A DNA stretch of 34,252 bases from Fidelibacterota bacterium SCGC AAA003-L08 (GCA_000405805.1 ASPJ01000010.1:1-34252), one strand, 5' to 3'. Shown: positions 1 through 9,358, counted from the stretch's first letter. Numbers and translations are program-made. Notes: generated by a model not told the origin, from the letters alone.

Positions 1-187
1 ACATCATCAGGAGTTGGCAAACCTAGCTGCTTATTTAGTTTCTGATTACTCTGCTTATGTAAATGGAGAAGTTGTTACCATTGATGGAGCTGAATGGGTT
101 CATAACGCTGGAGAAATGAATAAACTTGAAAAAGTGCCTAAAAGTGCTTGGAGTATGCTTGAAAAATTAACACGAAAGAAAAAATAA
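1..187 (+). CDS. SDR-family oxidoreductase, C-terminal fragment (possibly 2,4-dienoyl-CoA reductase-like)
   Basis: The frame is open from base 2 to a TAA at 185-187 and encodes about 61 residues. It contains ELANLAAYLVSDYSAYVNGE followed by VVTIDGAEWV, the C-terminal pattern of classical short-chain dehydrogenases: a helix, then the strand with the (V/L)xVDGG-like end. The wording is closest, from memory, to the FadH/DECR-type 2,4-dienoyl-CoA reductase subgroup. The Rossmann dinucleotide motif and the YxxxK active site lie upstream of the window, so the substrate cannot be judged. The tail after the SDR fold is Lys-rich. The next gene starts 14 bases downstream on the same strand, so the two may be co-transcribed. 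Confidence 0.8.
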   Translation, partial: HHQELANLAAYLVSDYSAYVNGEVVTIDGAEWVHNAGEMNKLEKVPKSAWSMLEKLTRKKK

Positions 188-201
188 GAAAATATTATAT
201 A

Positions 202-3087
202 ATGAAAAGAAATCATGTTTTACATTTATTAACTACAATAATTACACTTACAATCATCTATTGCAATGATGATTATGACCCGCTAAAAGTACATACCTAT
301 CAACTTGATAACGGCCTAACTGTATATTTAAACGAAGATCATAATACAACAAGTGCTTTTGGAGCTCTTGCTATACGAGGTGGTGGCAAAAGAGATCCTG
401 AAGATGCTACTGGAATTGCTCATTATTTAGAACATCTACTCTTTAAAGGAACTGAAGAAATGGGTACTATTGACTATGCTAAAGAGAAAGTATATTTAGA
501 TAGTATAGAAGTAAAATATAATGATCTTGGTAATACTACCGATGAAAATGAGCGAATGAAAATTCAAACTGATATAAATCGTTTGTCAGTTCAGGCCGCT
601 AAATATGCTATCCCAAATGAAATGGATCGTTTATTAGAAGAAATGGGAGGTAGTTGGATTAATGCATTTACTAGTAATGATGCTATTGTGTATTTAAATA
701 AATTTCCAGGAAATCAAATGGAAAAATGGCTTGAAATTTACAGTCATCGTTTTGAGGCTCCAGTATTTCGTCTTTTTCAATCAGAATTAGAAACTGTCTA
801 TGAAGAGAAAAATAGAAGTATGGATAATCCTTTTGGACAAGCTTTTGAATTATATAGTAGTCACTTTTTTAAAAATCATCCTTATGGACAACAAACAATA
901 TTAGGCTCTGTTGAACATTTAAAAAATCCTTCATTAACTAAAATGAAAGAATATTACAATACGTATTATGTTCCTAATAATATGGCTTTGATTATCACAG
1001 GTGATATTAATCTTGAAGAAACCCTAGCTATGGTTAAAGAAAAATTTGGAGGATGGGAAACTAGACAATTACCTGGCCCAATTGATGAATCTGAAGCCCC
1101 TTTTAATGGAAGGGAATTTATAAATAATGATATGACTCCTATTAAAATGGGTAGCATGGGATATAGAACAGTTGCATCTGGCCATAAAGATGAACTTGCC
1201 TTGGAGCTTGCAATAGAATTATTAACTAATAATTCAAAAACAGGTCTTATAGACTACCTGCAAATAGAAGGAAAAATGCAACAGGTAGGCATTTACAATA
1301 TGCGCTTTGTTGATTATGGTGGTGTGAATTTTTTCTTTTTTCCGCTTCAAGGGACCCAAACCTTAGATGATGCTGAAACGCTTGTCAAACAACAGATAGA
1401 AAAGTTAAAAAATGGTGAATTTGATGATGTTTTTTTTAATGCAGTTAAAGTAACTATGATACGCGAGCATGAGGAAAATATAGAAAATATGGAGGGGCGA
1501 TTATTTAATCTGGTTGATACCTATATAAAAGACTCCTCATGGGAAAATATTATAGATTGGCCTTCAAGATTAGAAACTGTAACTAGAGAAGATATAATAA
1601 AAGTCTCCAATAAATATTTTGGAGCTAATTATCTTACATTTCATTCAAATGAGGGGTTTCCAGGAAAACATAAATTAGAAAAACCTCCTTTTGAGCCTGT
1701 AGCTCCTGAAAACTCAGAAAAATATTCAGTGTTTGCTAATAGACTCAACGACATTTCTGAAGGAGATTTGAATTTGAAATTTATTGAATTTGGTGATGAT
1801 GTAAAACGTTCAAAAATCTCTAATAAAGTATATCTTTACCATACGACAAATCCTATTAATAGCATATTTAATTTAACATTCCAATATGGTGTAGGAAATT
1901 TTCATAATCCAGAACTAAAACAAACTGCTGAACTTTTAAATTTATTAGGAACAACAAATTATACATTTAATGAATTTAAAGGAGAATTGCAGAAAATTGG
2001 CACCACTATCTCATTTGAATCTAACAGAAATTACTTTACAATTAATATAAAGGGTTTTGATAAGTACCTAGCTAAATCTATTGAATATCTTGATGAATTT
2101 ATAACCAATGTACAAGAAGAAGATGAAAAAATAAATATTCTACTTGAGAGTGCAAAATCAATGAGAAAAGTTGAAAATGAAGAACCTTCTACTATTGGAA
2201 GAGCAATACGAGAATTTACTGCTTTTGGTGACAAATCTACTTATTTACGTCGAATGACTATCCAGGATATAGAAAAATCAAAAGCATCAGATTATATTGA
2301 ATCCTTTCAAGAGGCTCTTCGATATGAATTAGATATATTATATACGGGACAGCTTAATTCTGATGTTGTTTCAAAAGCTATAAAAAATCAACTTTCATTC
2401 TCAAACTATCCTGTTAATTCAAAATCTCCTATTGATCGTGAGATTAAAAATATTAAAAAAAACTTGATCTATCTTGTTGATGATTCAAGCGCAGTGCAAA
2501 GCCAAATATATTTTAGCGTCAATGGCCCAAGAACGACTGATAATATTCGCTATGAAAGCGAAGCCTATCATAAATATTTTAGTGGTGGTATGAGCAGTAT
2601 AGTTTTTCAAGAAATTAGAGAATTTAGATCCCTTGCATATAGTGCATGGGCATATTATGTAAGACCAAACCGTAATGGAAAAAAGGGGTACTTTATAGGC
2701 TATGTAGGTTGCCAAACTGACAAAACATTAGAAGCTATTTCTGTTTTTAAAGATATTACAATGAATATGCCTGAAAAACCTGATAGAATGAATCAAATTA
2801 AATCATCTCTTATTAAAACTATTAATACTAATCGTCCAAATTTTAGAGCATATCCTAAAACGGTTCTAGACTGGAAAAAAATGGGTTATAATGATGATCC
2901 TAGAAAAAAACAGGTATATTACTTTGACGCCATGTCTTTTGATGATATTATTAATTTTCAAGAGAAATATATTGCCGACAAGCCAATGGTTATAAATATT
3001 CTAACTGATAAAAATCGTATTGACATGGATGAATTACGTGAATATGGTGAAATTATTATATTAGAAAAGAAAGATGTGTTGAATTAA
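202..3087 (+). CDS. M16-family zinc metalloprotease, lipoprotein, two-domain form
   Basis: The 961-residue product is a pitrilysin/insulinase-like (M16) peptidase. The inverted zinc motif HxxEH is H74-Y-L-E77-H78, in the usual context GIAHYLEHLLFKGT. A downstream Glu-rich segment (ETVYEEKNRSMDNPFGQ) supplies the third zinc-ligand region. The C-terminal half carries the catalytically inert M16 domain signature (REIREFRSLAYSAWAYY), so active and inactive halves are both in one chain, as in many Bacteroidetes-type enzymes. The N-terminus is hydrophobic and ends in IIYC (Cys21), a lipobox-like site, which suggests a membrane-anchored periplasmic or surface protease that degrades peptides. It converges with the minus-strand gene at 3084 and overlaps it by 4 bases. 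Specificity is unknown. Confidence 0.93.
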   Translation: MKRNHVLHLLTTIITLTIIYCNDDYDPLKVHTYQLDNGLTVYLNEDHNTTSAFGALAIRGGGKRDPEDATGIAHYLEHLLFKGTEEMGTIDYAKEKVYLDSIEVKYNDLGNTTDENERMKIQTDINRLSVQAAKYAIPNEMDRLLEEMGGSWINAFTSNDAIVYLNKFPGNQMEKWLEIYSHRFEAPVFRLFQSELETVYEEKNRSMDNPFGQAFELYSSHFFKNHPYGQQTILGSVEHLKNPSLTKMKEYYNTYYVPNNMALIITGDINLEETLAMVKEKFGGWETRQLPGPIDESEAPFNGREFINNDMTPIKMGSMGYRTVASGHKDELALELAIELLTNNSKTGLIDYLQIEGKMQQVGIYNMRFVDYGGVNFFFFPLQGTQTLDDAETLVKQQIEKLKNGEFDDVFFNAVKVTMIREHEENIENMEGRLFNLVDTYIKDSSWENIIDWPSRLETVTREDIIKVSNKYFGANYLTFHSNEGFPGKHKLEKPPFEPVAPENSEKYSVFANRLNDISEGDLNLKFIEFGDDVKRSKISNKVYLYHTTNPINSIFNLTFQYGVGNFHNPELKQTAELLNLLGTTNYTFNEFKGELQKIGTTISFESNRNYFTINIKGFDKYLAKSIEYLDEFITNVQEEDEKINILLESAKSMRKVENEEPSTIGRAIREFTAFGDKSTYLRRMTIQDIEKSKASDYIESFQEALRYELDILYTGQLNSDVVSKAIKNQLSFSNYPVNSKSPIDREIKNIKKNLIYLVDDSSAVQSQIYFSVNGPRTTDNIRYESEAYHKYFSGGMSSIVFQEIREFRSLAYSAWAYYVRPNRNGKKGYFIGYVGCQTDKTLEAISVFKDITMNMPEKPDRMNQIKSSLIKTINTNRPNFRAYPKTVLDWKKMGYNDDPRKKQVYYFDAMSFDDIINFQEKYIADKPMVINILTDKNRIDMDELREYGEIIILEKKDVLN

Positions 3088-3806
3088 TCATAGAATCTTT
3101 TCAATTGAAAAGGAATCAGTAGTAACATAAATATTGTTATAGCTATAATTTCCATGCTAAGTATATATCTCCCCCCCTCTCCAATTAGAAAAGGATTATT
3201 TATAGGAGGAGGTTCACGCAAATACATATAGTTAGCATAACCAAAACCTAACTTATAGATTAATGAATTAACTAATGCCACAGGTACCGCAATAATATTT
3301 AATAATACAACTGTACTGACAACACCTTTGAAATCAGGAATCATATCAAATGCATATATCATCCATACAACGTTAATAATAATTAAGAAATGATGTAGAA
3401 AGAAGAAGAAAACTCCAAGATCCCCTACGACACCATCTAAGTCAGGAGTTATATTAGCCATTAAAGCACCTGAGAATGCATTGAAATAACAAAAATTAAA
3501 CAAATACTTATTCTTATTATATAATACTACAATAGATATAAAAAGAACGTAATTACATATATGAAACGGCAAGTCCACACTTAACGAAACCGTGCCATTG
3601 ATATACCTATTTAAATAATCACAAATCTCTTGAAATATCGTAATAGCAATCAGCGCTTTAGTAATAAGTACCATTGTTGCATGATTGTCTCTAAATCGAT
3701 TAGCTAAAAACCCTATACCAAAAGTGATTGCGGTAAACACTGCAAAAATAATGATATGCTGGACACTAAATACCTTAAATGTTTCTAGAGAAAAAAGATT
3801 ACTCAT
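3084..3806 (-). CDS. YwaF/TIGR02206-like integral membrane protein
   Basis: The 240-residue product is very hydrophobic with about six or seven membrane spans. It resembles the TIGR02206/YwaF family (related to eukaryotic TMEM164): short loops, a conserved HICN-type segment after the third span (LPFHICNYVLFIS), FLHH in a middle span and an Asn-containing YANYMYLREPP loop near the end. The function of bacterial members is not established. It is the last gene of a minus-strand operon, starting 3 bases after the queD stop, and its 3' end overlaps the convergent M16 gene by 4 bases. Family assignment is from pattern memory; the membrane topology is clear from the sequence. Confidence 0.75.
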   Translation of the reverse strand: MSNLFSLETFKVFSVQHIIIFAVFTAITFGIGFLANRFRDNHATMVLITKALIAITIFQEICDYLNRYINGTVSLSVDLPFHICNYVLFISIVVLYNKNKYLFNFCYFNAFSGALMANITPDLDGVVGDLGVFFFFLHHFLIIINVVWMIYAFDMIPDFKGVVSTVVLLNIIAVPVALVNSLIYKLGFGYANYMYLREPPPINNPFLIGEGGRYILSMEIIAITIFMLLLIPFQLKRFYD

Positions 3807-3809
3807 AGG

Positions 3810-4250
3810 TTATTCTGAGTATACTGCATAGCTAGTGGGAGTTTCCCATACTTTCACCGACATCAAATGCAAACCATTTCCGTAATTATCTATAATTTTA
3901 GGAGATAAGGTTTCAAAAATATATTTTGCAACATTTTCTGCGGTTGGAGTAAATGGAACAATAATAGGCTTATGACCTTTTGAAGAATTGAAAAAATTAA
4001 TCATTTCCTCATCTTTATCCCACACCATGAATGCATGATCAAGCTTAGAGTGTATAAAAGATAGTGCAATTTCTTTAATATCTGAAAAATCTACAACCAT
4101 ACCTTCCTCAGAAACTCCTTCAACATCAATCATGTCACCTTGAATACATATTTCAGCCCTATATCGATGTCCATGCAGTCCTTTGCAGATTGAACGATGA
4201 TTCATCACTCTGTGGCCCATATCCCATTGAATTATTTTAACAACTTGCAT
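3810..4250 (-). CDS. queD: 6-carboxy-5,6,7,8-tetrahydropterin synthase (QueD)
   Basis: The 146-residue product belongs to the PTPS/QueD family, which converts 7,8-dihydroneopterin triphosphate to 6-carboxytetrahydropterin in queuosine/preQ0 synthesis. The zinc site is H13, H26 and H28, in GHRVMNHRSICKGLHGHRY. Cys22 in CxxxHGH is the QueD-type catalytic cysteine. The second half has VVDFSDIK, KLDHAFM (catalytic His) and the WETPTSYAVY end with the substrate-anchoring Glu. Length is close to normal for bacterial QueD plus an acidic insertion. It sits inside a tight minus-strand operon, 9 bases after the dehydrogenase and 3 before the membrane protein. No other queuosine genes are nearby, so a different pterin role is possible. 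Confidence 0.93.
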   Translation of the reverse strand: MQVVKIIQWDMGHRVMNHRSICKGLHGHRYRAEICIQGDMIDVEGVSEEGMVVDFSDIKEIALSFIHSKLDHAFMVWDKDEEMINFFNSSKGHKPIIVPFTPTAENVAKYIFETLSPKIIDNYGNGLHLMSVKVWETPTSYAVYSE

Positions 4251-4259
4251 TTGATTCCT

Positions 4260-5417
4260 TTAATTAATTTTAATTTTTATATCAAAATTTCTCTTTTTAG
4301 CCTCTTTAAGAAAATTCGTACCTGATATTGCATTTTCAATAGAAACAGCTCCTTTTGGGACTAATCCTTTTGCTATCTGTATTGCTAATATTGAAGCATG
4401 CCATCCAGTCCATTTTTCCATAGCTTTAAATCCAGTAATTTTATCATAACGCTCAACAGACTCTACTGTTGAAACTTTCGGAGACCCATCTTTTAAACCT
4501 TTCGCTTCAGTTTTCATTATACATACATCTTCACTATCATTTTCCGTAAGCTGAGGTTCAAGAAGATAATGATAAAATTCTCGAGGAGAAAATGATGTTT
4601 TTTTAAATTTAATTTTTTCTTCGTCGAATAATCCAAGTTGTCTATATGCTATCATTTTATCCCAATGTCCTGGATATCGCAACGTCTTATTTTCAAGGGT
4701 AGATAATTTCCCTTCATATGTCCATGGCATCGTAGATAAACCCCCTGATGTTACAGCTGCTTCTAAAGTACCTATAGAATCAAATTCAATTTCTTCAAAG
4801 CCTTCAAAACATGGAACTTTATCAATCTTTCCATCTTTAAGAAAATAAGCTTCTCCATCATATTCATTAGTAAGACCATTAATATTAAAAAATAAAGAAT
4901 AATTCCATGGTGGGTTTGGATTTAGAGGCAAGCCTCCATCCCACACTCTAAGATGATGAGCTTCATCAAGTTGTTCCATTGCCAACAACCCTAGAGTTAC
5001 ATTCATTCCTGGCCCCATACCACAATCTGGCAAAATAGTAATGTTTTGATCTAAAGCCTCATTGTTTTTTAATAATTGTTTGCGAACATTATCCGTATGG
5101 CCCCCAAGATCTACCATAGAAGTTTTAGTTTCGATGGCTATATCTGTAAGGTATAAATTATGAAAATACGGAACTGCGCTAATCATTACATCTAAATCAG
5201 TTAATACATCTATTATATTTTCTCTATTGTATATATCTAGCTGAATATAACTTGTGACATTTGCACCTATCAGGCTATTAATTCTATCAGACGATTGTTT
5301 TGCAACATCTAAATCAATATCTCCTAAGATGATTTTAGACGCATCTCCAAATCGAGCTAAGTCATACCCAATCGCAGTGCCTTGTTTTCCTGAACCTAAT
5401 ACTATATATTTATACAT
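4260..5417 (-). CDS. Saccharopine dehydrogenase-family oxidoreductase, lysine 6-dehydrogenase-like
   Basis: The 385-residue product opens with a Rossmann nucleotide-binding motif (VLGSGKQGTAIGYDLAR) ending in the acidic D33-I-D of an NAD-preferring site. The middle has the saccharopine-dehydrogenase family signature (ILPDCGMGPGMNV, then VWDGGLPLNPNPPWNYSLFF). Length and the PPWNYSLFFNINGLTNEYDG segment match L-lysine 6-dehydrogenase better than the fungal saccharopine reductases, so oxidation of lysine or a related amino acid is the best guess. It leads the minus-strand operon with queD. The 75-base AT-rich gap to the divergent sppA gene should hold both promoters. The exact substrate is inferred, not shown. 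Confidence 0.82.
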   Translation of the reverse strand: MYKYIVLGSGKQGTAIGYDLARFGDASKIILGDIDLDVAKQSSDRINSLIGANVTSYIQLDIYNRENIIDVLTDLDVMISAVPYFHNLYLTDIAIETKTSMVDLGGHTDNVRKQLLKNNEALDQNITILPDCGMGPGMNVTLGLLAMEQLDEAHHLRVWDGGLPLNPNPPWNYSLFFNINGLTNEYDGEAYFLKDGKIDKVPCFEGFEEIEFDSIGTLEAAVTSGGLSTMPWTYEGKLSTLENKTLRYPGHWDKMIAYRQLGLFDEEKIKFKKTSFSPREFYHYLLEPQLTENDSEDVCIMKTEAKGLKDGSPKVSTVESVERYDKITGFKAMEKWTGWHASILAIQIAKGLVPKGAVSIENAISGTNFLKEAKKRNFDIKIKIN

Positions 5418-5492
5418 TATTATTATATATTATTTTATCTTAATTTAAGAGATAATATTTATTCAAATAAATCAAAAAAATTAGGACTTACT

Positions 5493-7967
5493 ATGTTAAA
5501 TAAAAATTTATACATGCTGGGGTTTTGTTTTACAGTTATATTTTCCCAAAATATATGGACAGGAACTTCAGTCGCAACTTCAGATAACCTAGATGTGTTT
5601 TCATTAAACCCTGCTGGATTTGGAGTTTCTAGAGGAACTCAAAATGGATTTTATATGCCAGTAGATAAAGATGACTTTACAATCTTTAAAGCTAATAGAT
5701 ATGGTAATTTTGGATACTCTTTAGAAATAAAAGAAAATGACCCTTGGGATCATCTTACTGGCGTTGGAATTGGTTTTGGAACAAAAATAGGTAATGGGAA
5801 TTATATAGGAATACGCTGGAATAAAACTAAAGCAGTTCCTATTTCTTCATCTATATTTACAATTGGAGCTATGATTCGCCCATGGGACTTTCTTTCAATT
5901 GGTGCTACTGCATCTTTAGATGAACGCCAAGAGATTTCAAACTTTCCTTTTTATAGAATCGGAATTGCTCTTAGACCTTTATCTAATCACCGATTGACAA
6001 TAGGTGTTGATTATATGGAAAATAATCAAAATGATCTACAAACCATCCATCCATTTGCAAATATTAAGTTAGTCGATGGAATTAATCTTTCCTTATCAAC
6101 CGAAATGGACTTAAATGCAGATAAAATGGAGCCTGAAGGATGTCAATTAAACATAGGCTTTAATGTTAATAAATTTGGTGCTTACAGTATTCAGGATGGT
6201 GATAGTAATATTGGAATTGGGTTTTATTCAAGCGCTGAAACTCTTCCAAGCATATTCAGTAAGAAGAAAAAAGATTCAAGACATTATATACGAATGGATT
6301 TATCTGGAAATTTTATTGAAGAAAAGCCATCAGAAGTTTCTTTTATAACTAATATATTATTTCCATCTTCAAAAGGGACACAGCTAAGGGGCTGGCTTGA
6401 AAAAATGGATGAATATACTGACGACTCTGATATCCATGGATTAATCATAGATATTGGCTCAGTAGGTGGAGGGTTTGCTAAAAAGAACGAAATGAGACGT
6501 GCACTCCAAAGATTCAAAGATGCTGGCAAAGAGATTATAGTCTACTCTGAATATGGTCTAAGTGGTGGTAGCTATTTTCTGATTTCAATGGCAGACGAAA
6601 TATTCATGTCAGGTTCTACGGGAATTGAGTTAAAGGGGCTTAATATAGAAGTCAGCTTCTATAGAACATTGTTGGATACGCTAAGTATTGTTCCAGAAGT
6701 CTTTAGAGTCAATTATGATGGAAAATCTTACAAAACAATGGGAGATCCTTTCTTGTATTCAGGAATGACTGATGAGTTTAGAGAAAACTACACAGAACTA
6801 TTCCAGGGATTGTATGATATATGGGTTAAGGGAATATCTGAAGGGCGAGAATGGACAACAGAAGAAACAAAAAACGTTATAAATAATGGTCCTTATTATT
6901 TGCTTGATAATGCAAAGAATGCTGGTTTAATTGATAGTGTTATGTTTAAAGATCAATTTGATGACTATGTAGATAATTTAAATGATGGTAAAAATACAGT
7001 TACAAAAATTGAAGATATAGATTCTTCAGAATATTATGTTAATGATTGGGCTCCCAAAGAAAAAGAAAAAATTGCTGTAATCTACGCAGTAGGGTCTATT
7101 ATGCCAGGGAATAGTAATCCTGGACCATCAGGCTCATCTATAATGGGTGACAAAACAATTATGAAAGCTATTAAATCTGCCCGTGAAAACAAGGATGTGA
7201 AAGCCATTGTTCTGCGTATTGATAGTGGTGGAGGATCTGTGCTTGCTTCAGATAATATGTGGAGAGAAATATATAGGACTACTACAGAAGATACTACAAA
7301 TGTAAAACCATTTATTGCATCAATGTCAGACGTTGCAGCTTCTGGAGGTTATTATATTGCTTGCGAAGCTGATTCAATATTAGCTGATGAAGCAACTATA
7401 ACTGGTTCTATTGGAGTAATTGGTCTTCGATTCAATACATCAGAACTTATGAAACGTATTGGAATCAATACAGAAAGCATTACTTTTGGAGATAATGCAG
7501 ATTTTGCTACAGGATCGAGATTGATTAGCGATGAACATAGAGCTCGGATACAGGAATCTATTAATGAGACCTATACAGATTTTAAACAAAAAGTGTCAGA
7601 TGGAAGAGACAATATATCAGAAGAGGATAATCTTGATGACATAGCTCTAGGAAGAGTGTTTACTGGGAAGCAAGCGTCTGATTTAGACCTATTCCTTGTT
7701 GATAAATTAGGCGGTATCTATGAAGCTATTGAAACTGCAAAAAATGCAGCTGGTATAGATGGTGATGTTGAAATAATTGAATATCCTAAAAGAGACATAA
7801 AGTCCTCTTTTCAATTTAGTCTTGGAATGAAAACTTCAATACAAAACAATATTATAGATGAACTGCCTTATGAAATCAAGAAACATTATGACGCTGTAGA
7901 ATTGATAAATGTATTGTCCAGTGATACTAAACATATGATATTCCCATATAAAATTGAAGTAAAGTGA
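5493..7967 (+). CDS. sppA: Signal peptide peptidase SppA (S49, long type) with N-terminal barrel-like domain
   Basis: The 824-residue product is a tandem S49 protease of the 67-kDa SppA type. Catalytic Lys414 lies in the N-terminal S49 half (GKSYKTMGDPF, compare GKYKSAVEPF in Escherichia coli). Nucleophile Ser617 lies in the C-terminal half (SDVAASGGYYIA), followed by TITGSIGVIG. Ahead of these, residues 1-250 are unlike normal SppA: a signal peptide, SLNPAGFGVSRG and alternating beta strands, as in PorV/OMPP1-like outer-membrane barrel proteins. The protein is therefore about 200 residues longer than ordinary SppA and may act at the outer membrane, not the inner one. A GGA-rich ribosome site (TTAGGACTTACT) precedes the ATG. 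The product may degrade signal peptides or exported protein fragments. Confidence 0.9.
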   Translation: MLNKNLYMLGFCFTVIFSQNIWTGTSVATSDNLDVFSLNPAGFGVSRGTQNGFYMPVDKDDFTIFKANRYGNFGYSLEIKENDPWDHLTGVGIGFGTKIGNGNYIGIRWNKTKAVPISSSIFTIGAMIRPWDFLSIGATASLDERQEISNFPFYRIGIALRPLSNHRLTIGVDYMENNQNDLQTIHPFANIKLVDGINLSLSTEMDLNADKMEPEGCQLNIGFNVNKFGAYSIQDGDSNIGIGFYSSAETLPSIFSKKKKDSRHYIRMDLSGNFIEEKPSEVSFITNILFPSSKGTQLRGWLEKMDEYTDDSDIHGLIIDIGSVGGGFAKKNEMRRALQRFKDAGKEIIVYSEYGLSGGSYFLISMADEIFMSGSTGIELKGLNIEVSFYRTLLDTLSIVPEVFRVNYDGKSYKTMGDPFLYSGMTDEFRENYTELFQGLYDIWVKGISEGREWTTEETKNVINNGPYYLLDNAKNAGLIDSVMFKDQFDDYVDNLNDGKNTVTKIEDIDSSEYYVNDWAPKEKEKIAVIYAVGSIMPGNSNPGPSGSSIMGDKTIMKAIKSARENKDVKAIVLRIDSGGGSVLASDNMWREIYRTTTEDTTNVKPFIASMSDVAASGGYYIACEADSILADEATITGSIGVIGLRFNTSELMKRIGINTESITFGDNADFATGSRLISDEHRARIQESINETYTDFKQKVSDGRDNISEEDNLDDIALGRVFTGKQASDLDLFLVDKLGGIYEAIETAKNAAGIDGDVEIIEYPKRDIKSSFQFSLGMKTSIQNNIIDELPYEIKKHYDAVELINVLSSDTKHMIFPYKIEVK

Positions 7968-7976
7968 CCTGTGCAA

Positions 7977-8005
7977 TTGACTTTTATTAATTTTATTTTT
8001 ATATT
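7977..8005 (+). promoter_or_regulatory. Predicted sigma-70-type promoter of the SelP-like selenoprotein gene
   Basis: TTGACT at 7977-7982 and TATATT at 8000-8005 are separated by 17 bases; each matches five of six consensus positions. Initiation would fall within a few bases of the ATG at 8015, giving a leaderless or nearly leaderless mRNA. No purine-rich ribosome site is visible before that ATG, which agrees. The region is AT-rich, so chance matches are possible. Confidence 0.42.
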
Positions 8006-8014
8006 TACGCTAGA

Positions 8015-9358
8015 ATGAAAAGATTAATACTCATGATAATCATCATTTCGACTGCTCTTTTCTCACAGCAACGGTCGATAATATTTAATACAGGCAACCC
8101 TGCATATACATGTAATGGGGCTGGGGGATCATACTCTAACTACACTTGTAATGATGAATGCCTTGCGGATGATTATTGCACCATACTCATGGATGGATAC
8201 ATAATAGATCAAAATAATACTTTAGCTGATAAATTTACCGTCAATCAAGACTATGCATTGGAAGCGTTTGGAGTATATTTAGCTTTACATCCAGATAGTG
8301 GTAATCCTCAATTAGGTCATACAGCAAACATCCAAATACATTCAGACAATAATGATAGCCCAGGTGAAGTATTGGGAGAATGGAGCATTGATATCGGCAA
8401 TGGTTATTATTATTCCCTATATGTCGGAGATGGATGCATTAATCTGGAAAATGGTAGCTCTTATTGGATTTCTGCTCATATAGATACTGATTATACTCAA
8501 TTAATATGGCTATATACACTAGCCCCACTCTATACTTTTGCTCAGACAGCTGATGATGGATTGACTTGGAGTGTTGAAAGCGGACATGCTGGTGCTGCTG
8601 GAATCTGGGCTGAACAGATATATTACACTGATTGGCAACCTGCTCAATCTGCAGACGTTAATTTAGATGGAACCACTAATATTCTTGATGTCGTGCAAGT
8701 AGTTCAATTTGTTCTTGGTAATGTAGATTTCGATGATGAACAAATTCAAAATGCTGATTTCAATCAAGATGATACTGTTAACGTTTTAGATGTTGTTAGT
8801 ATTGTCAACCTGATTTTATTCGGAGATACTTCAGAACCAATGCCAGAATTTTCTCTTGAAGACATAAACCCTGCTTCAGATTACTATGGAGAATACATAG
8901 GCCCAGAAACATTTCGAGATGACATCTCACTTTATTATTTTGGGAAGGCTGGTTGAAGTCACTGTCGTCACCGGTTCGGTGTTCTCAATGATTTATACTT
9001 GGAGCTTCAGTCTGAAGGCATTACTGATGTAAGTATTATGGGTCTAAATGGATATCAATATATCAATGATGATTATAGTTGTATGGTATGCGATGATCAG
9101 TGCACCAGTTCAACTTGTGATGATGGAGCACGAATACTACCTTGGGTTCAAGATTTAGATTTTGATAATAATGATATTGGTGATGTCTGGGAAGAATGGA
9201 ATATTACCTTGAGAGATTTAATAGTCCTTGATAGAGATGGTATTTATGTAACTAGAGTTAATCTTACCTCCTACAATCCTGATCCTGATGGAATGGGAGA
9301 GTGCACTGACAATTATGCTACTATTAAGCAATTAATTCTTGATCTGCTCGAAGAATAA
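8015..9358 (+). CDS. Secreted selenoprotein: N-terminal beta domain, dockerin-like repeats, selenoprotein-P-like UxxC thioredoxin domain
   Basis: Read with the in-frame TGA at 8954-8956 as selenocysteine, this is one 447-residue protein; the frame stays open on both sides with no shift. Residues 1-17 are a signal peptide. Residues 25-205 form a beta-rich exported domain. Residues 213-270 hold two dockerin-like calcium repeats (DVNLDGTTNILDVV, DFNQDDTVNVLDVV). The C-terminal domain begins FSLEDINPAS and has the strand ISLYYFGKAG, then U314-S-H-C317, a helix (VLNDLYLELQSEG), a strand (ITDVSIMGLNG) and later DVWEEWNITLRDLIVLDRDG. This order matches the N-terminal thioredoxin-like domain of animal selenoprotein P. 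Probably a secreted thiol/selenol oxidoreductase. The alternative, a nonsense-split gene, is less likely given the SECIS-like hairpin and the neighbouring UGA-containing peroxiredoxin. Confidence 0.82.
8954..8956 (+). other. In-frame UGA, probable selenocysteine codon (Sec314)
   Basis: The TGA falls exactly where thioredoxin-fold proteins carry the first redox cysteine: after a beta strand and three residues before Cys317 (U-S-H-C). Coding character is the same before and after it, and the downstream part has no good start of its own; the first downstream candidate is a TTG at 8999. Confidence 0.8.
8957..8990 (+). promoter_or_regulatory. Bacterial SECIS-like element for Sec314
   Basis: The core hairpin is CACCG (8969-8973), loop GTT (8974-8976), CGGTG (8977-8981), a perfect 5-bp GC-rich stem. 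The loop begins with GU and lies 17 bases after the UGA, within the spacing known for bacterial SECIS elements, whose GU in the apical loop contacts SelB. The flanking lower stem is weak. It lies inside the coding frame. Confidence 0.62.

Noticed and set aside
5418..5492. PreQ1 riboswitch ahead of the queD operon
   Set aside because: The divergent gap is AT-rich and lacks the C-rich loop and conserved 3' A-rich tail of preQ1 aptamers; only a weak imperfect palindrome near 5435-5455 is seen.
8999..9358. Separate 119-residue gene starting at TTG 8999
   Set aside because: It is in the same frame as the upstream gene and is its continuation past UGA; there is no ribosome site and the redox fold would be cut in half.
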